In this document: positions 44,068 through 52,760 of the stretch, in pieces
Layout of the letters: each line of letters starts with the position of its first letter
Numbering within the stretch: the first letter of the stretch is position 1
Source of the DNA: Chlorobiota bacterium
GTDB taxonomy: Bacteria; Bacteroidota; Ignavibacteria; Kapaibacteriales; NICIL-2
NCBI GenBank assembly: GCA_026415505.1
Contig: JAOAGY010000032.1
Coordinates: forward strand, 398,215-462,214
DNA: 64,000 nt
Reading direction: 5' to 3'
Translations under genes and position numbers: made by a program
Notes under the pieces: generated by a model
Databases searched by the model: none
Seen by the model: the letters and a program-made list of their open reading frames with translations, nothing else
What the model was told of the DNA's origin: nothing

Positions 44068-44888
44068 CGCGCTACTGGATGTGAATCTGCCTTAGCAAGA
44101 GCATACCACAGCGACTTTAACTGAGCGATAAGTCGTACGTTGTGGACCCGGATGTACTCGATCGGCGCATTCACCAATAAGGCATGCACCAATGCAGTCG
44201 CGACATCTCGCTCAGCAGGTACTTCGATCCCTGTCACTTCGCCCAAAAAACGCTTTCGAGAAATGCCGAGCATTATCGGAACACCGAGAGTTGCGAAGCG
44301 ATCGAGATGTCGCAGTAGTTCGAGATTGTGTTCGAGTGTTTTTCCGAAACCGATACCGACATCAACCACAAGCGATGTAACGCCGCGCTGACGAGCTATC
44401 TGGATGCGCTCGCGGAGGAACTCGAAGACCTCCTCGACGACGTTGGTGTAGGTCGGATTGAGCTGCATCGTCCGAGGAGTGCCTTGCATGTGCATCAGAA
44501 TTATCGGAACGCCACGACTGGCGACAAGGTCGAGCATCGCTGAATCGAACCGCCCAGCGCTTATATCGTTGACCATTGACGCTCCCGCATCGAGTGCAGC
44601 TTCGGCGACTATAGCTTTTGTCGTATCGATGCTGATCGGGATAAATGGATTGACGCGTCGCACGCCTTTTATGACGGGTACGACGCGACGCAATTCTTCA
44701 CTCGCCTCGACCGATAGAGAACCTGGGCGCGTGCTTTCGCCCCCGATGTCGAGCATGTCGGCTCCGTCCTCGATCAGTGAGAGAGCATGCTCGATTGCAC
44801 GGTCGGGATCGAAATACCGCCCCCCATCGCTAAACGAATCAGGTGTGACATTGACGATACCGACGATACGTGGAAAATCTCGTTTCAT
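44064..44888 (-). CDS. folP: Dihydropteroate synthase
   Basis: 274 residues. GIVNVTPDSFSDGGRY (10-25), DIGGESTRPG and the later DVGIGFGKTLEHN and GISRKRFLG are diagnostic. It condenses p-aminobenzoate with the pterin diphosphate in folate synthesis. Overlaps by 4 bases with both neighbours (the Lon-domain gene upstream, rpe downstream). Confidence 0.95.
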   Translation of the reverse strand: MKRDFPRIVGIVNVTPDSFSDGGRYFDPDRAIEHALSLIEDGADMLDIGGESTRPGSLSVEASEELRRVVPVIKGVRRVNPFIPISIDTTKAIVAEAALDAGASMVNDISAGRFDSAMLDLVASRGVPIILMHMQGTPRTMQLNPTYTNVVEEVFEFLRERIQIARQRGVTSLVVDVGIGFGKTLEHNLELLRHLDRFATLGVPIMLGISRKRFLGEVTGIEVPAERDVATALVHALLVNAPIEYIRVHNVRLIAQLKSLWYALAKADSHPVAR

Positions 44889-45541
44889 GACAGTCGTGCA
44901 AAGTATCCATCCAACCGAGCGACACGCAAGGTTTCCCCGATCGTGTTCAGTCGTGGAAGAAGCTCAGCAAGATGTCCGATCAAATAGTCGAGACGCTCGT
45001 TTTCGCTCTGAAGTGAAAGGAGCTGTTGTTTTTGGATGAGTTTCAAACCAGCCTTTTGCGCCATGAAAAACGATGGCGTCGAGCCTTCGATCGATGGTAT
45101 CGTATCGAGCGGTAGCTGGAAACGCTCGTGGTCGGGAAACACGCGCTCGACGACAGTATTGTACAACTCGGCACAGCGCCGATAAAGCTCAGGATTGATG
45201 GTCGAATCGGGACGATCGTCGTAGTACTCGATAGTTCCGACGATGTACGGCTTGGAAGCATCTTCGATCGCTTGCAAGAGGTACCGACGTTGTCCGACGA
45301 CGACGATATCGAGTCGCCCGTCATCGTAGTGTCGGAGAATTCCCCGTACGCGAGCGGTACAACCTATCAAGTGCAAATCGCCTTCGTCGAACAAATTGAT
45401 ACCGAATGGCTGATCGGTCTCGATGCATTCAGCAACGAGACGGCGATAGCGGTGCTCGAAGATGTGAAGTGGCAAGTAGGCACCTGGGAACAGTACTGTT
45501 CCCAGTGGGAAAAGCCCAATGTGTTCGGTCACTATTGACAT
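44885..45541 (-). CDS. Stand-alone Lon protease N-terminal (substrate-binding) domain protein
   Basis: 218 residues from ATG 45541; a GTG at 45586 is in frame but less likely. GLFPLGTVLFPGAYLPLHIFEHRYRRL opens the Lon N-terminal (PUA-like) domain, here given only in part, and LLQAIEDASKPYIVGTIEY continues it. There is no ATPase or protease part. A C-terminal helical segment (about 165-215) is rich in Gln and Leu. Such proteins are widespread with no established function. It is translationally coupled to folP (ATGA). Confidence 0.85.
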   Translation of the reverse strand: MSIVTEHIGLFPLGTVLFPGAYLPLHIFEHRYRRLVAECIETDQPFGINLFDEGDLHLIGCTARVRGILRHYDDGRLDIVVVGQRRYLLQAIEDASKPYIVGTIEYYDDRPDSTINPELYRRCAELYNTVVERVFPDHERFQLPLDTIPSIEGSTPSFFMAQKAGLKLIQKQQLLSLQSENERLDYLIGHLAELLPRLNTIGETLRVARLDGYFARLS

Positions 45542-45621
45542 AGAACGCTGCGCATGAGCAGCTGTGACAAACTCGGTTGACTGCACCGGTAGTCGCCCGC
45601 GCCGATGGGCGATCAGAGAAC

Positions 45622-46248
45622 TTACCGAGCGACGAAGCGGTTGTACCGCTCGTTGATACGCCCCCAGTGCAAGTTCGCTAAGAAGTTGTCAATGTACCGC
45701 GCACGTGCTGGACCATCTTTGTGATAATACGCGTGCTCGAAGACATCGCAAGCAATCAGCGGGATACCACCCCAGATAGCGCCATAGTGGTGCTCGTCAA
45801 CGAGCACGTTCAACAAGCGACGGCTGTAGAGCATATCGTATGCCAACACGCCCCATCCCGACAACTTTGCGGCGATGGCTGTCGCCTTGAAGTCTTCTTT
45901 CCACGCATCGAGCGAGCCGAACTCACGTTCGATTGCAGCGACGACATCGGGACCTTTCGATGGGTCGCCATCTCCACCGAGCACTTCCCAGTAAACGTCG
46001 TGAAGCAATGCCCCAGCATGGTTCCACGTAAAGCGACGCTTGAGTTCACCGAATGCGGACCAATTGCCATTGGCGGCGGATTTGTCCGCATGAGGAAGTT
46101 CAGCCTCGATCTTGTTGAGAAACGTGACATACCCTTTGTGATGCGTGTTGTAGTGCCAGTCCGACGTTTCTGGCGACATCACGTTCTTGAGAAGCTCTTT
46201 GGCTTCATCGTCGGAATACGGACGAGGATTGAATTTCCATTCAGCCAT
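45622..46248 (-). CDS. Fe/Mn superoxide dismutase
   Basis: 208 residues from ATG 46248 (MAEWKFNPRPYSDDE). The four metal ligands are predicted as H32 (WHYNTHH), H83 (LLHDVYW), D168 and H172 (DVFEHAYY). It has no clear signal peptide, so it is cytoplasmic. Metal (Fe, Mn or either) cannot be settled by eye. It sits 27 bases after iscA in the iron-sulfur run, which would tie superoxide defence to Fe-S cluster assembly. About 80 bases separate it from the next gene. Confidence 0.93.
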   Translation of the reverse strand: MAEWKFNPRPYSDDEAKELLKNVMSPETSDWHYNTHHKGYVTFLNKIEAELPHADKSAANGNWSAFGELKRRFTWNHAGALLHDVYWEVLGGDGDPSKGPDVVAAIEREFGSLDAWKEDFKATAIAAKLSGWGVLAYDMLYSRRLLNVLVDEHHYGAIWGGIPLIACDVFEHAYYHKDGPARARYIDNFLANLHWGRINERYNRFVAR

Positions 46249-46275
46249 TGTTCGAATCGTCAGAAAGTGAAACAA

Positions 46276-46707
46276 TCACGCTGCAAACGAACTGCCGCAA
46301 CCACAGGTACGCACAGCATTGGGATTTTTGAAGGTAAAGCCACGCCCCATTAGTCCATCGCTGAAATCGAGCGTGACGCCCATCAAGTAGAACATGCTCT
46401 TGGCATCGATGAAGACACGAATGCCATCGGCATCGAGCACGACATCATTCGGACGCGGTTCGGCATCGAAGCCGAGTGCATAGGAAAAGCCGGAACAGCC
46501 ACCGCCACGCACGCCCATGCGTAGCCCGTAGGTTTCCGGAATGTTGTTTTGCTCGCGGATGTGTCTGATCTCAGCGAGCGCTCGTGCAGTAATTGTGATG
46601 TTGTCGGTTTCTTCAGCGCCGACGATTCCTGTCGGAATCGAAACGTCGCCGCTGGCGGTCATGATTGCTGTCGCTTCCATCTCGGTTACACAGCGATTGT
46701 GATACAT
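46276..46707 (-). CDS. HesB/IscA/ErpA-type Fe-S carrier protein
   Basis: 143 residues. The A-type carrier core occupies about 36-143: RGGGCSGFSYALGF with C71, then CGCGSSF with C135 and C137, the three cluster-binding Cys. A ~35-residue N-terminal extension precedes the usual start; internal Met 10 or 16 are alternative starts. The ATG directly abuts the TAA of the upstream desulfurase gene. It delivers clusters to target enzymes; likely clients nearby in the genome include IspG. Confidence 0.92.
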   Translation of the reverse strand: MYHNRCVTEMEATAIMTASGDVSIPTGIVGAEETDNITITARALAEIRHIREQNNIPETYGLRMGVRGGGCSGFSYALGFDAEPRPNDVVLDADGIRVFIDAKSMFYLMGVTLDFSDGLMGRGFTFKNPNAVRTCGCGSSFAA

Positions 46708-47886
46708 TTACTGGGTCAACACGCGAGCCGATGCTTTGTCGAGTGCAGCGCGGAAATGCGACAACGCACGTTCGATGTGCTCGCTGGTAGTAAAACGACC
46801 GACGCCGATTCGAATTGCAGAACGCGCTCGTTCGATCCCGACGCCCATCGCATCGAGCACATGCGAAACGCGGTGTTCTCCGCTACCGCAAGCCGATACA
46901 GTACTGACGGCAACATTGCTCAGGTAACCAATGAGTCGCTCGGCTTCGATACCTGGGAAACTCACATTGAGATTGCCGGGGAGCCGCCGAGAACCGTTAC
47001 GTTCCCAATCGGGACCGTTGACGATTGCTGCCGGATATATCTGTCGAAGCCCCTGCCACATTCGATCACGAAGATCAGCCAGTCGAGCAGATTCGTTTTC
47101 ACGTTCACTTATCGCGATATCGAGTGCTGTTGCCAACCCCACAATGCCCGGCACGTTCAACGTCCCGCTCCGCAGCCCGAATTCGTGACCGCCTCCGTGG
47201 AGCAAGGGTTCCAATTGAATGCGTGGGAATGTTTTTCGGACATAGAGCACTCCACATCCTTTTGGTCCGTAAAATTTGTGGGCGGTAAACGATACCAAGT
47301 CAACGTTGCACGCATCGACATCGAACGGTATTTTGCCGACCCCCTGTGTAGCGTCGGTGTGAAACAGTACCCCACGCTCACGACAGAGCGCACCGATCGC
47401 TGCGATGTCTTGAATTGTGCCGACCTCGTTGTTAGCGTGCATGACCGACACGACGATCGTATCGGGCGTCAGCGCTGCCTCGACATCGGCAAGCGATACG
47501 AAGCCTTCCGAATCGACATCGAGGTAGGTTACTCGAAAGCCGCGTCGCTCGAGCCAACGGCAAGTATCGAGCACTGCGCTGTGTTCGATCTTGGTGGTAA
47601 CGATATGACCGCTACCGCGAGACAGTGCTACCCCTTTGAGCGCAAGATTGACCGACTCCGTGGCTCCTGACGTAAAGATAATTTCCTGCGGATCTCGTGC
47701 GCCGATGCAGTCAGCGACCTTTCGTCTGGCTGCTGCGACGGCGGCTTCGGCTTTCCACCCATACGGATGTAGCGCCGATGCAGGGTTACCGAAATGTTCG
47801 ACGAAATACGGCTCCATAGCCTGGAGCACACGTCGGTCGAGCGGCGTCGTTGCGTGGTAGTCGAGGTAAATACACTCAGCGTCCAT
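46708..47886 (-). CDS. iscS: Cysteine desulfurase, IscS/NifS type
   Basis: 392 residues. PLP fold type I: LDYHATTPLD (8-17), SGATESVNLA, the PLP Asp in HTDATQ, the Schiff-base Lys K204 in TAHKFYGPKG, and the active Cys C333 in VSACGSGEHRVSH, on the long loop typical of group I enzymes. It supplies sulfur from cysteine. This is the second desulfurase in the run; sufS is the other. Its start overlaps the stop of the Rrf2-type regulator by 11 bases. Confidence 0.93.
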   Translation of the reverse strand: MDAECIYLDYHATTPLDRRVLQAMEPYFVEHFGNPASALHPYGWKAEAAVAAARRKVADCIGARDPQEIIFTSGATESVNLALKGVALSRGSGHIVTTKIEHSAVLDTCRWLERRGFRVTYLDVDSEGFVSLADVEAALTPDTIVVSVMHANNEVGTIQDIAAIGALCRERGVLFHTDATQGVGKIPFDVDACNVDLVSFTAHKFYGPKGCGVLYVRKTFPRIQLEPLLHGGGHEFGLRSGTLNVPGIVGLATALDIAISERENESARLADLRDRMWQGLRQIYPAAIVNGPDWERNGSRRLPGNLNVSFPGIEAERLIGYLSNVAVSTVSACGSGEHRVSHVLDAMGVGIERARSAIRIGVGRFTTSEHIERALSHFRAALDKASARVLTQ

Positions 47887-48307
47887 CGGGTAACTCCAGT
47901 TGAACGGCGTGTTGATCGAGCAAGTCGGCTATCGTGACTGACTCAAATATACGCTCGATTCTCACCTGGAGCGTTCGTAGTGGCGATCGAATGGTGCACC
48001 GTGACTCGACATAGCACGACTCCTCGTCGCACTGGAGCAAGTGAATATGCTGCCCTTCGACCACGCGCAGCACATCGGCAATTGTGATTGTCGCTGGGTC
48101 CCGATCGAGTACGAATCCACCATGAACGCCGTGAACTGCACGGACGACCCCGCCACGTGCGAGACTACTGAGCACTTTCGCAACGAGCTCCACGGACAAA
48201 CCGCAGCAGTCGGCAATATCTTTCGACGAAACGACCTGACCTGGCCGCGATGCCATCGCCTGGAGTGCGAATAGTGCATACTCGACTTTCTTGGTCAAAC
48301 GTAGCAT
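47876..48307 (-). CDS. Rrf2-family (IscR-like) Fe-S-sensing transcription regulator
   Basis: 143 residues. The winged helix occupies about 1-65 (KKVEYALFALQAMA, SSKDIADCCGLSVELVAKVLSSLARGG in part, HGVHGGFVL). Cluster-binding candidates are C93, C98 and C104 in QCDEESCYVESRC; the first gap is 4 residues rather than the 5 of E. coli IscR, so the ligand set may differ slightly. It probably senses [2Fe-2S] status and controls this operon, but no operator could be picked out in front of sufB. Confidence 0.9.
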   Translation of the reverse strand: MLRLTKKVEYALFALQAMASRPGQVVSSKDIADCCGLSVELVAKVLSSLARGGVVRAVHGVHGGFVLDRDPATITIADVLRVVEGQHIHLLQCDEESCYVESRCTIRSPLRTLQVRIERIFESVTIADLLDQHAVQLELPDGR

Positions 48308-48310
48308 CGT

Positions 48311-48628
48311 CTATTGATCGTAGTCCACAACAACACCGTGCTCGACGGGATGAGATTGGCACGTGAGGATATATCCTTCGTTCAATTCGTCGTCGGTCAA
48401 GACGTCGTTTGCATCCATGACCACGCGACCTGCCAGCAGTTTGGCACGGCAGGTAGCACATGTTCCCGATAGGCACGAGTACGGAGGATCGAGAGAAGCA
48501 CGAACCGCTGCAACGAGGATCGTTTCACCGACATCGACGGGAATATCGCGTTCTTCTCCGTAGAGCCGAACTCGAACGACAGTCGGCTCGTTCAAGTAGC
48601 CGTTGTTGATCATCTGTTCGTCGCTCAC
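48311..48628 (-). CDS. Plant-type [2Fe-2S] ferredoxin
   Basis: 105 residues from GTG 48628, whose GTGA overlaps the stop of the DUF59 gene; ATG 48613 is the alternative. The cluster motif is C-x4-C-x2-C with a distant fourth Cys: C52, C57 and C60 in SCLSGTCATC and C90 in ILTCQSHP, like the ferredoxin domain of PaaE-type reductases. It probably provides electrons for cluster assembly or another redox partner encoded elsewhere. Confidence 0.88.
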   Translation of the reverse strand: MSDEQMINNGYLNEPTVVRVRLYGEERDIPVDVGETILVAAVRASLDPPYSCLSGTCATCRAKLLAGRVVMDANDVLTDDELNEGYILTCQSHPVEHGVVVDYDQ

Positions 48629-48939
48629 AGTAAGCCGAGATCCAACTTCACGTGTTCCGGTATCATGCTCATGTCCCATGGAGGATCGAATGTAAGTTCG
48701 ACTTTGACATCGCGAACACCTTCGACACTACGAACCGTTTGCTCGACCTGCTTGGGGAGCCAATCGGCGACGGGACAGTTCGGCGCGGTCACCGTCATCA
48801 CGATTGAAACTGCACCGTTTTCTCCTACCGCAATATCGTACACCAACCCTAAGTCGTAAATGTTGACCGGTATCTCCGGATCGAACACGGTCCGCAATGC
48901 CTCGATAACGCGTTGACGTAGTTCGTTAGTGTCTGCCAT
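48625..48939 (-). CDS. MIP18/DUF59-family Fe-S assembly protein (SufT/PaaD-like)
   Basis: 104 residues. EALRTVFDPEIPVNIYDLGLVYDI (in part) is the DUF59 signature, followed by MTVTAPNCPVADWLP with the conserved Cys and a C-terminal VELTFDPPWDMSMIP. Stand-alone DUF59 proteins in suf operons (often called SufT) help mature Fe-S proteins. It is coupled to the ferredoxin gene and lies 4 bases after sufU. Confidence 0.92.
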   Translation of the reverse strand: MADTNELRQRVIEALRTVFDPEIPVNIYDLGLVYDIAVGENGAVSIVMTVTAPNCPVADWLPKQVEQTVRSVEGVRDVKVELTFDPPWDMSMIPEHVKLDLGLL

Positions 48940-48943
48940 CGTT

Positions 48944-49405
48944 CTACTCCGTCGTTACTCTACCACCACCGTTCAAAGCCTGCTCGAGCGTGTGCCAAGC
49001 TAACGTCGCGCATTTGACACGCGTTGGGAACTGCCGAACACCCAGCAAGACGACAAGCTTGCCGAGTTCGCCAGTATCTACCATCCGATCGGAATCCGAT
49101 GTCACGGCACTGTGGAACTTGCTGAACAAGTCGCGCGCCTCAGCAAGGGACTTGCCCTTGATTTCTTCGGTCATCAACGATGCCGATGCGCGACTGATCG
49201 CACATCCTTTGCCCTCGAAGCGGACATCCTCGATTGTACCATCATCGCGAACGCGTAGATACAGTTCGAGTTGGTCGCCGCACAGTGGATTGAATCCTTC
49301 GGCGACATGCGTCGGCGCATCGAGCTTGCCGTAGTTGCGCGGCGAACGATTGTGATCGAGAATCACCTCTTGGTACAAGCTGGAGAGTTCGTCTGGCAAC
49401 ATCAT
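48944..49405 (-). CDS. sufU: SufU sulfur-transfer/scaffold protein
   Basis: 153 residues from ATG 49405. GTG 49414 overlapping the sufS stop and ATG 49402 are also possible; the family start MxxELxxLYQEVILDH supports 49405/49402. The three zinc-ligand Cys are C42 (NPLCGD, with Asp44), C68 (GKGCAISRAS) and C132 (VKCATLAW). The ~20-residue SufU insert (residues ~85-110) separates it from IscU. It takes sulfur from SufS in Gram-positive-type SUF systems. Confidence 0.93.
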   Translation of the reverse strand: MMLPDELSSLYQEVILDHNRSPRNYGKLDAPTHVAEGFNPLCGDQLELYLRVRDDGTIEDVRFEGKGCAISRASASLMTEEIKGKSLAEARDLFSKFHSAVTSDSDRMVDTGELGKLVVLLGVRQFPTRVKCATLAWHTLEQALNGGGRVTTE

Positions 49406-49410
49406 CGGCG

Positions 49411-50658
49411 TCACCGTAGGACGTATAGACATTTGCGCAGAGCATCGGCAGCTCGCTCGATCTCGTCCGGTGTGTTGTACATCGCAACAGAAAACCGCGA
49501 CGACGCTGGAATGCCGAAGAAATCCATCAGCGGTTGCGCGCAGTGGTGACCAGCGCGAATGGCGATCCCTTCGCGATCGAGAAACGTCGCGATGTCGTGG
49601 GGGTGCACTCCATCAGCCACGAACGAGACGACTGCTGCTCGGTCACTCTGTGGTCCGAGAATGTGCACTCCCTCGATACCGGCTAAGAGGTTGCAACAGT
49701 GTTCGACCAAGCGACGCTCCCACTCTGCAATAGCAACGACCCCGATCGAACCGAGATACTCGAGTGCACGAGCCAGACCGATTGCCTCAGCAATCGGCGG
49801 TGTTCCTGCCTCGAATTTGTACGGCAGCTCGTTGTAGGTTGTACGCTCGAACGTGACACGGCGAATCATATCGCCACCGCCTTGGTACGGCGGCATCCGA
49901 TCGAGAAGTTCAAACTTGCCATAGAGGACACCGATGCCAGTCGGACCGTAAACCTTGTGGCTCGAAAAGGCATAGAAGTCACAGTCGAGCTGTCGAACAT
50001 TGACCGAACAATGAGCGACTGCTTGAGCACCGTCGAGCAACACGACGGCACCGACTCGGTGTGCTTGTGCGATGAGAATTTCGACCGGAACGATGCAGCC
50101 GAGCACGTTCGATACATGGGCGATCGAGACGATTCGAGTACGCTCAGTAATCGCATCGAGAGTGCGTTCTACCGACAAACTGCCGTCTGATTCCAGCGGA
50201 ATCACGCGAAGCTTTGCGCCCGTTCGCTCAGCAACGAGCTGCCATGGGACGATATTCGAATGGTGCTCGAAAACGGTCAATACGATCTCATCGCCTGCTC
50301 GGAGGTTCGCTCCACCCCACGACGATGCGACGAGGTTGATACTCTCGGTCGTACCCCGCGTGAACACGATTTCTTCGCGCCGCGCAGCACCGATGAAATG
50401 CTGGACAGTCTCTCGCGCACGTTCGTATGCTGCCGTCGCCTGTTCGCTCAGGTAGTGAATCCCACGGTGCACATTGCTGTGCATCGTTGCATAGTAGTTG
50501 CTCATTTCCTCGATCACGCAACGCGGCTTGTGTGTCGTTGCTGCATTGTCGAGATACACAAGCTGCTTGCCATAGGGCTTTACGCCGAGTATCGGGAAAT
50601 CGGCGCGTATGCGTTCGACGTCGTAATCGACGGTGACCTCAGGCAAGCTCATCGGCAT
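49411..50658 (-). CDS. sufS: Cysteine desulfurase SufS
   Basis: 415 residues from ATG 50658 (50652 or 50682 also possible). Group II desulfurase: LVYLDNAATTHKP (33-45), RGTTESINLVASSW, LLDGAQAVAH, Schiff-base K235 in SSHKVYGPTG and the active Cys C373 in RAGHHCAQPL, on the short loop of SufS. It overlaps sufD by about 20 bases and is followed by sufU, its usual partner. Confidence 0.95.
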   Translation of the reverse strand: MPMSLPEVTVDYDVERIRADFPILGVKPYGKQLVYLDNAATTHKPRCVIEEMSNYYATMHSNVHRGIHYLSEQATAAYERARETVQHFIGAARREEIVFTRGTTESINLVASSWGGANLRAGDEIVLTVFEHHSNIVPWQLVAERTGAKLRVIPLESDGSLSVERTLDAITERTRIVSIAHVSNVLGCIVPVEILIAQAHRVGAVVLLDGAQAVAHCSVNVRQLDCDFYAFSSHKVYGPTGIGVLYGKFELLDRMPPYQGGGDMIRRVTFERTTYNELPYKFEAGTPPIAEAIGLARALEYLGSIGVVAIAEWERRLVEHCCNLLAGIEGVHILGPQSDRAAVVSFVADGVHPHDIATFLDREGIAIRAGHHCAQPLMDFFGIPASSRFSVAMYNTPDEIERAADALRKCLYVLR

Positions 50659-51967
50659 GGAGTAAATGCTCGATTGTGGCATTGATATCGTCGCGGACCG
50701 GCGAAATTGGAATCGTTGTCGTAACCTCTTCAGCGAACGCAGTCAGCAGCAATGCTTCGGCTTCGGCTTTACTGAGTCCACGCGAACGGAGATAGAACAT
50801 CGCTTCGTCGTCGAGGCGCCCGACGGTGCAACCATGCGTACAGCGAACGTCGTTGGCGTAGATTTCCAATTGCGGTTTGGCATCGATCGTCGCTCGACGC
50901 GATAACACGATGTTCCGATTCGCCTGATACGCGCTGGTTTTCTGAGCATCCGGATACACACAGATTTTGCCGTTGAATACACCCGTTGCTCGACCATCGA
51001 GAATCGCTTTGTACAATTGGTTGCTCGTACAGTGCGGGACGCGATGTTCAACGGCGGTGTGGTGATCGACCAGCATAGTGCCATCAGCGAGCGTGAGTCC
51101 ATAGAGATGCGCATCGGCATGGCTCCCGGAGAGCCGCACTTCCGGCATATTGCGAACAAAACCGCCACCGATGCTGACGGTGATCATTTCGACACGCGCT
51201 TCCTTGGCAAGCTCGATAGTGTGCGTCGTCAGCGCATGGCTCCGCGGCGGTCCATCCTGGACGACGACGATCACCAACCGAGCACTTTCGCCCACCCATC
51301 CTTCGAGCACCTGATTGAGCAGCGACTCGCCGTCACCGAGTGCACGCTGTACAAGGACAAGTTGTGCGAACCCACCGCTGCCGACCTCGACAAAGTGACG
51401 CTCGTGGACAACGACATTGTGCTCGCGAGCATCGAGAACCGACGCGACAACTATGGGACGCTCCAGCGTCGTATTAGCGGGCACACGCAACACGACGCCA
51501 TCGTTGAGAAAGGCTGTATTCCATGCGACGATTGCCTTATCGTCGAACGATGCCAACGAGCCGATGCGAGCGCACAATGCCGTGTCGGCAGCGAGCGCCG
51601 ATGCCAACGACAATAGCACCTGTCCATCATCTCTGCTGCCTACGAAACGACCGTTGTACATCGCCACGACATCTCCCCACCGCTGCAGCGGAGCGGTCAT
51701 GTTTTCCAGCGCCGAGGGTTGGACGGCACCACCGACGACATGCGTGAAACCCTTCGCCAACAGAGGAAACAGGTTCGTGTACTTCCACTCTTCATGCCGA
51801 ACAGTCGGAATACCGAGCCGTTGCAATTCTTCGAGTGCACGGAGCCGGAGATCGGCGATCAGCGATGGTTGTCCGTTTTCCGATGTCGAAAATTGTCGAG
51901 CGAACTCTCCAGCGATGCGTTCGATGATCGGCGCACCGGTATGCTGTTGTGCAACGACCGTTGTCAT
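50639..51967 (-). CDS. sufD: Fe-S assembly scaffold component SufD
   Basis: 442 residues from ATG 51967, which overlaps the sufC stop (ATGA). VRHEEWKYTNLFPL near the N-terminus and the C-terminal beta-helix motifs MVDHHTAVEHRVPHCTSNQLYK (in part), FNGKICVYPDAQKTSAYQ and CTHGCTVGRLDDEAMFYLRSRG (in part) are typical of SufD. It forms the SufBC2D scaffold complex with the two genes upstream. Confidence 0.94.
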   Translation of the reverse strand: MTTVVAQQHTGAPIIERIAGEFARQFSTSENGQPSLIADLRLRALEELQRLGIPTVRHEEWKYTNLFPLLAKGFTHVVGGAVQPSALENMTAPLQRWGDVVAMYNGRFVGSRDDGQVLLSLASALAADTALCARIGSLASFDDKAIVAWNTAFLNDGVVLRVPANTTLERPIVVASVLDAREHNVVVHERHFVEVGSGGFAQLVLVQRALGDGESLLNQVLEGWVGESARLVIVVVQDGPPRSHALTTHTIELAKEARVEMITVSIGGGFVRNMPEVRLSGSHADAHLYGLTLADGTMLVDHHTAVEHRVPHCTSNQLYKAILDGRATGVFNGKICVYPDAQKTSAYQANRNIVLSRRATIDAKPQLEIYANDVRCTHGCTVGRLDDEAMFYLRSRGLSKAEAEALLLTAFAEEVTTTIPISPVRDDINATIEHLLHADELA

Positions 51968-52734
51968 GCCTCCAACTCCGCGGTATCCTTGATCCAATCG
52001 TACCCTTTAGCTTCGAGTTCGAGCGCAAGCTCTTTGGTGCCCGTCTTGATGATCCGCCCGCGATAGAGAACGTGAACGACGTCGGGCACAATGTAGTTGA
52101 GCAAGCGTTGATAGTGCGTGATGATCACGAACGCTCGGTCAGGCGACCGGAGGGCATTGACGCCATCGGCGACGATGCGAAGTGCATCAATGTCCAAGCC
52201 GGAGTCGGTTTCGTCGAGTATAGCCAGACGAGGTTCGAGCATCGCAAGCTGGAAAATCTCATTGCGCTTTTTCTCGCCGCCGGAGAAGCCTTCGTTGACC
52301 GACCGTGAAAAGAATGCCGGATCTATCTGGACGAGCGCTGCCCGTTGACGCATGATCGTCATGAATTCCATCGCGTCGAGCGGTTCCAGACCGCGATGCT
52401 TTCGCAACTCGTTGAGTGCTGTTTTCAAAAACGTCGCTGTCGAGACACCGGGAATCTCGACTGGATATTGGAACGCCAAGAACAGACCCTCACGAGCGCG
52501 CTCTTCCGGAGAAAGTTCGAGTAGATTCTTACCGTCGAAGAGCACTTCGCCCTCGGTCACTTCGTAGTCCTCACGCCCAGCGAGAACCGATGCCAACGTG
52601 CTTTTGCCCGAACCGTTCGGACCCATGATGGCATGAACTTCGCCCGGATAGACGACCAAATCGACGCCACGCAAGATTTCACTCTCGCCGACGCGTGCAT
52701 GAAGATTGCGGATTTCGAGAATCGGTCGTTTCAT
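51964..52734 (-). CDS. sufC: Fe-S assembly ATPase SufC
   Basis: 256 residues from ATG 52734 (MKRPILEIRNLHARV); a longer frame is not needed. ABC-type ATPase: Walker A GPNGSGKS (38-45), Q-loop AFQYPVEIPGV, signature SGGEKKRNEI, Walker B LAILDETDSGLD and switch His in IITHYQRLL. It drives the SufBD scaffold and is not a transporter. Between sufB (26 bases) and sufD (4-base overlap). Confidence 0.96.
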   Translation of the reverse strand: MKRPILEIRNLHARVGESEILRGVDLVVYPGEVHAIMGPNGSGKSTLASVLAGREDYEVTEGEVLFDGKNLLELSPEERAREGLFLAFQYPVEIPGVSTATFLKTALNELRKHRGLEPLDAMEFMTIMRQRAALVQIDPAFFSRSVNEGFSGGEKKRNEIFQLAMLEPRLAILDETDSGLDIDALRIVADGVNALRSPDRAFVIITHYQRLLNYIVPDVVHVLYRGRIIKTGTKELALELEAKGYDWIKDTAELEA

Positions 52735-52760
52735 TACTCGATCGTACAAACAGTGAATAC

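Noticed and set aside
45590..45612. Short inverted repeat TCGCCC/GGGCGA between SOD and the Lon-domain gene
   Set aside because: A 6-bp stem with no T run on either strand; expected by chance at this GC content.
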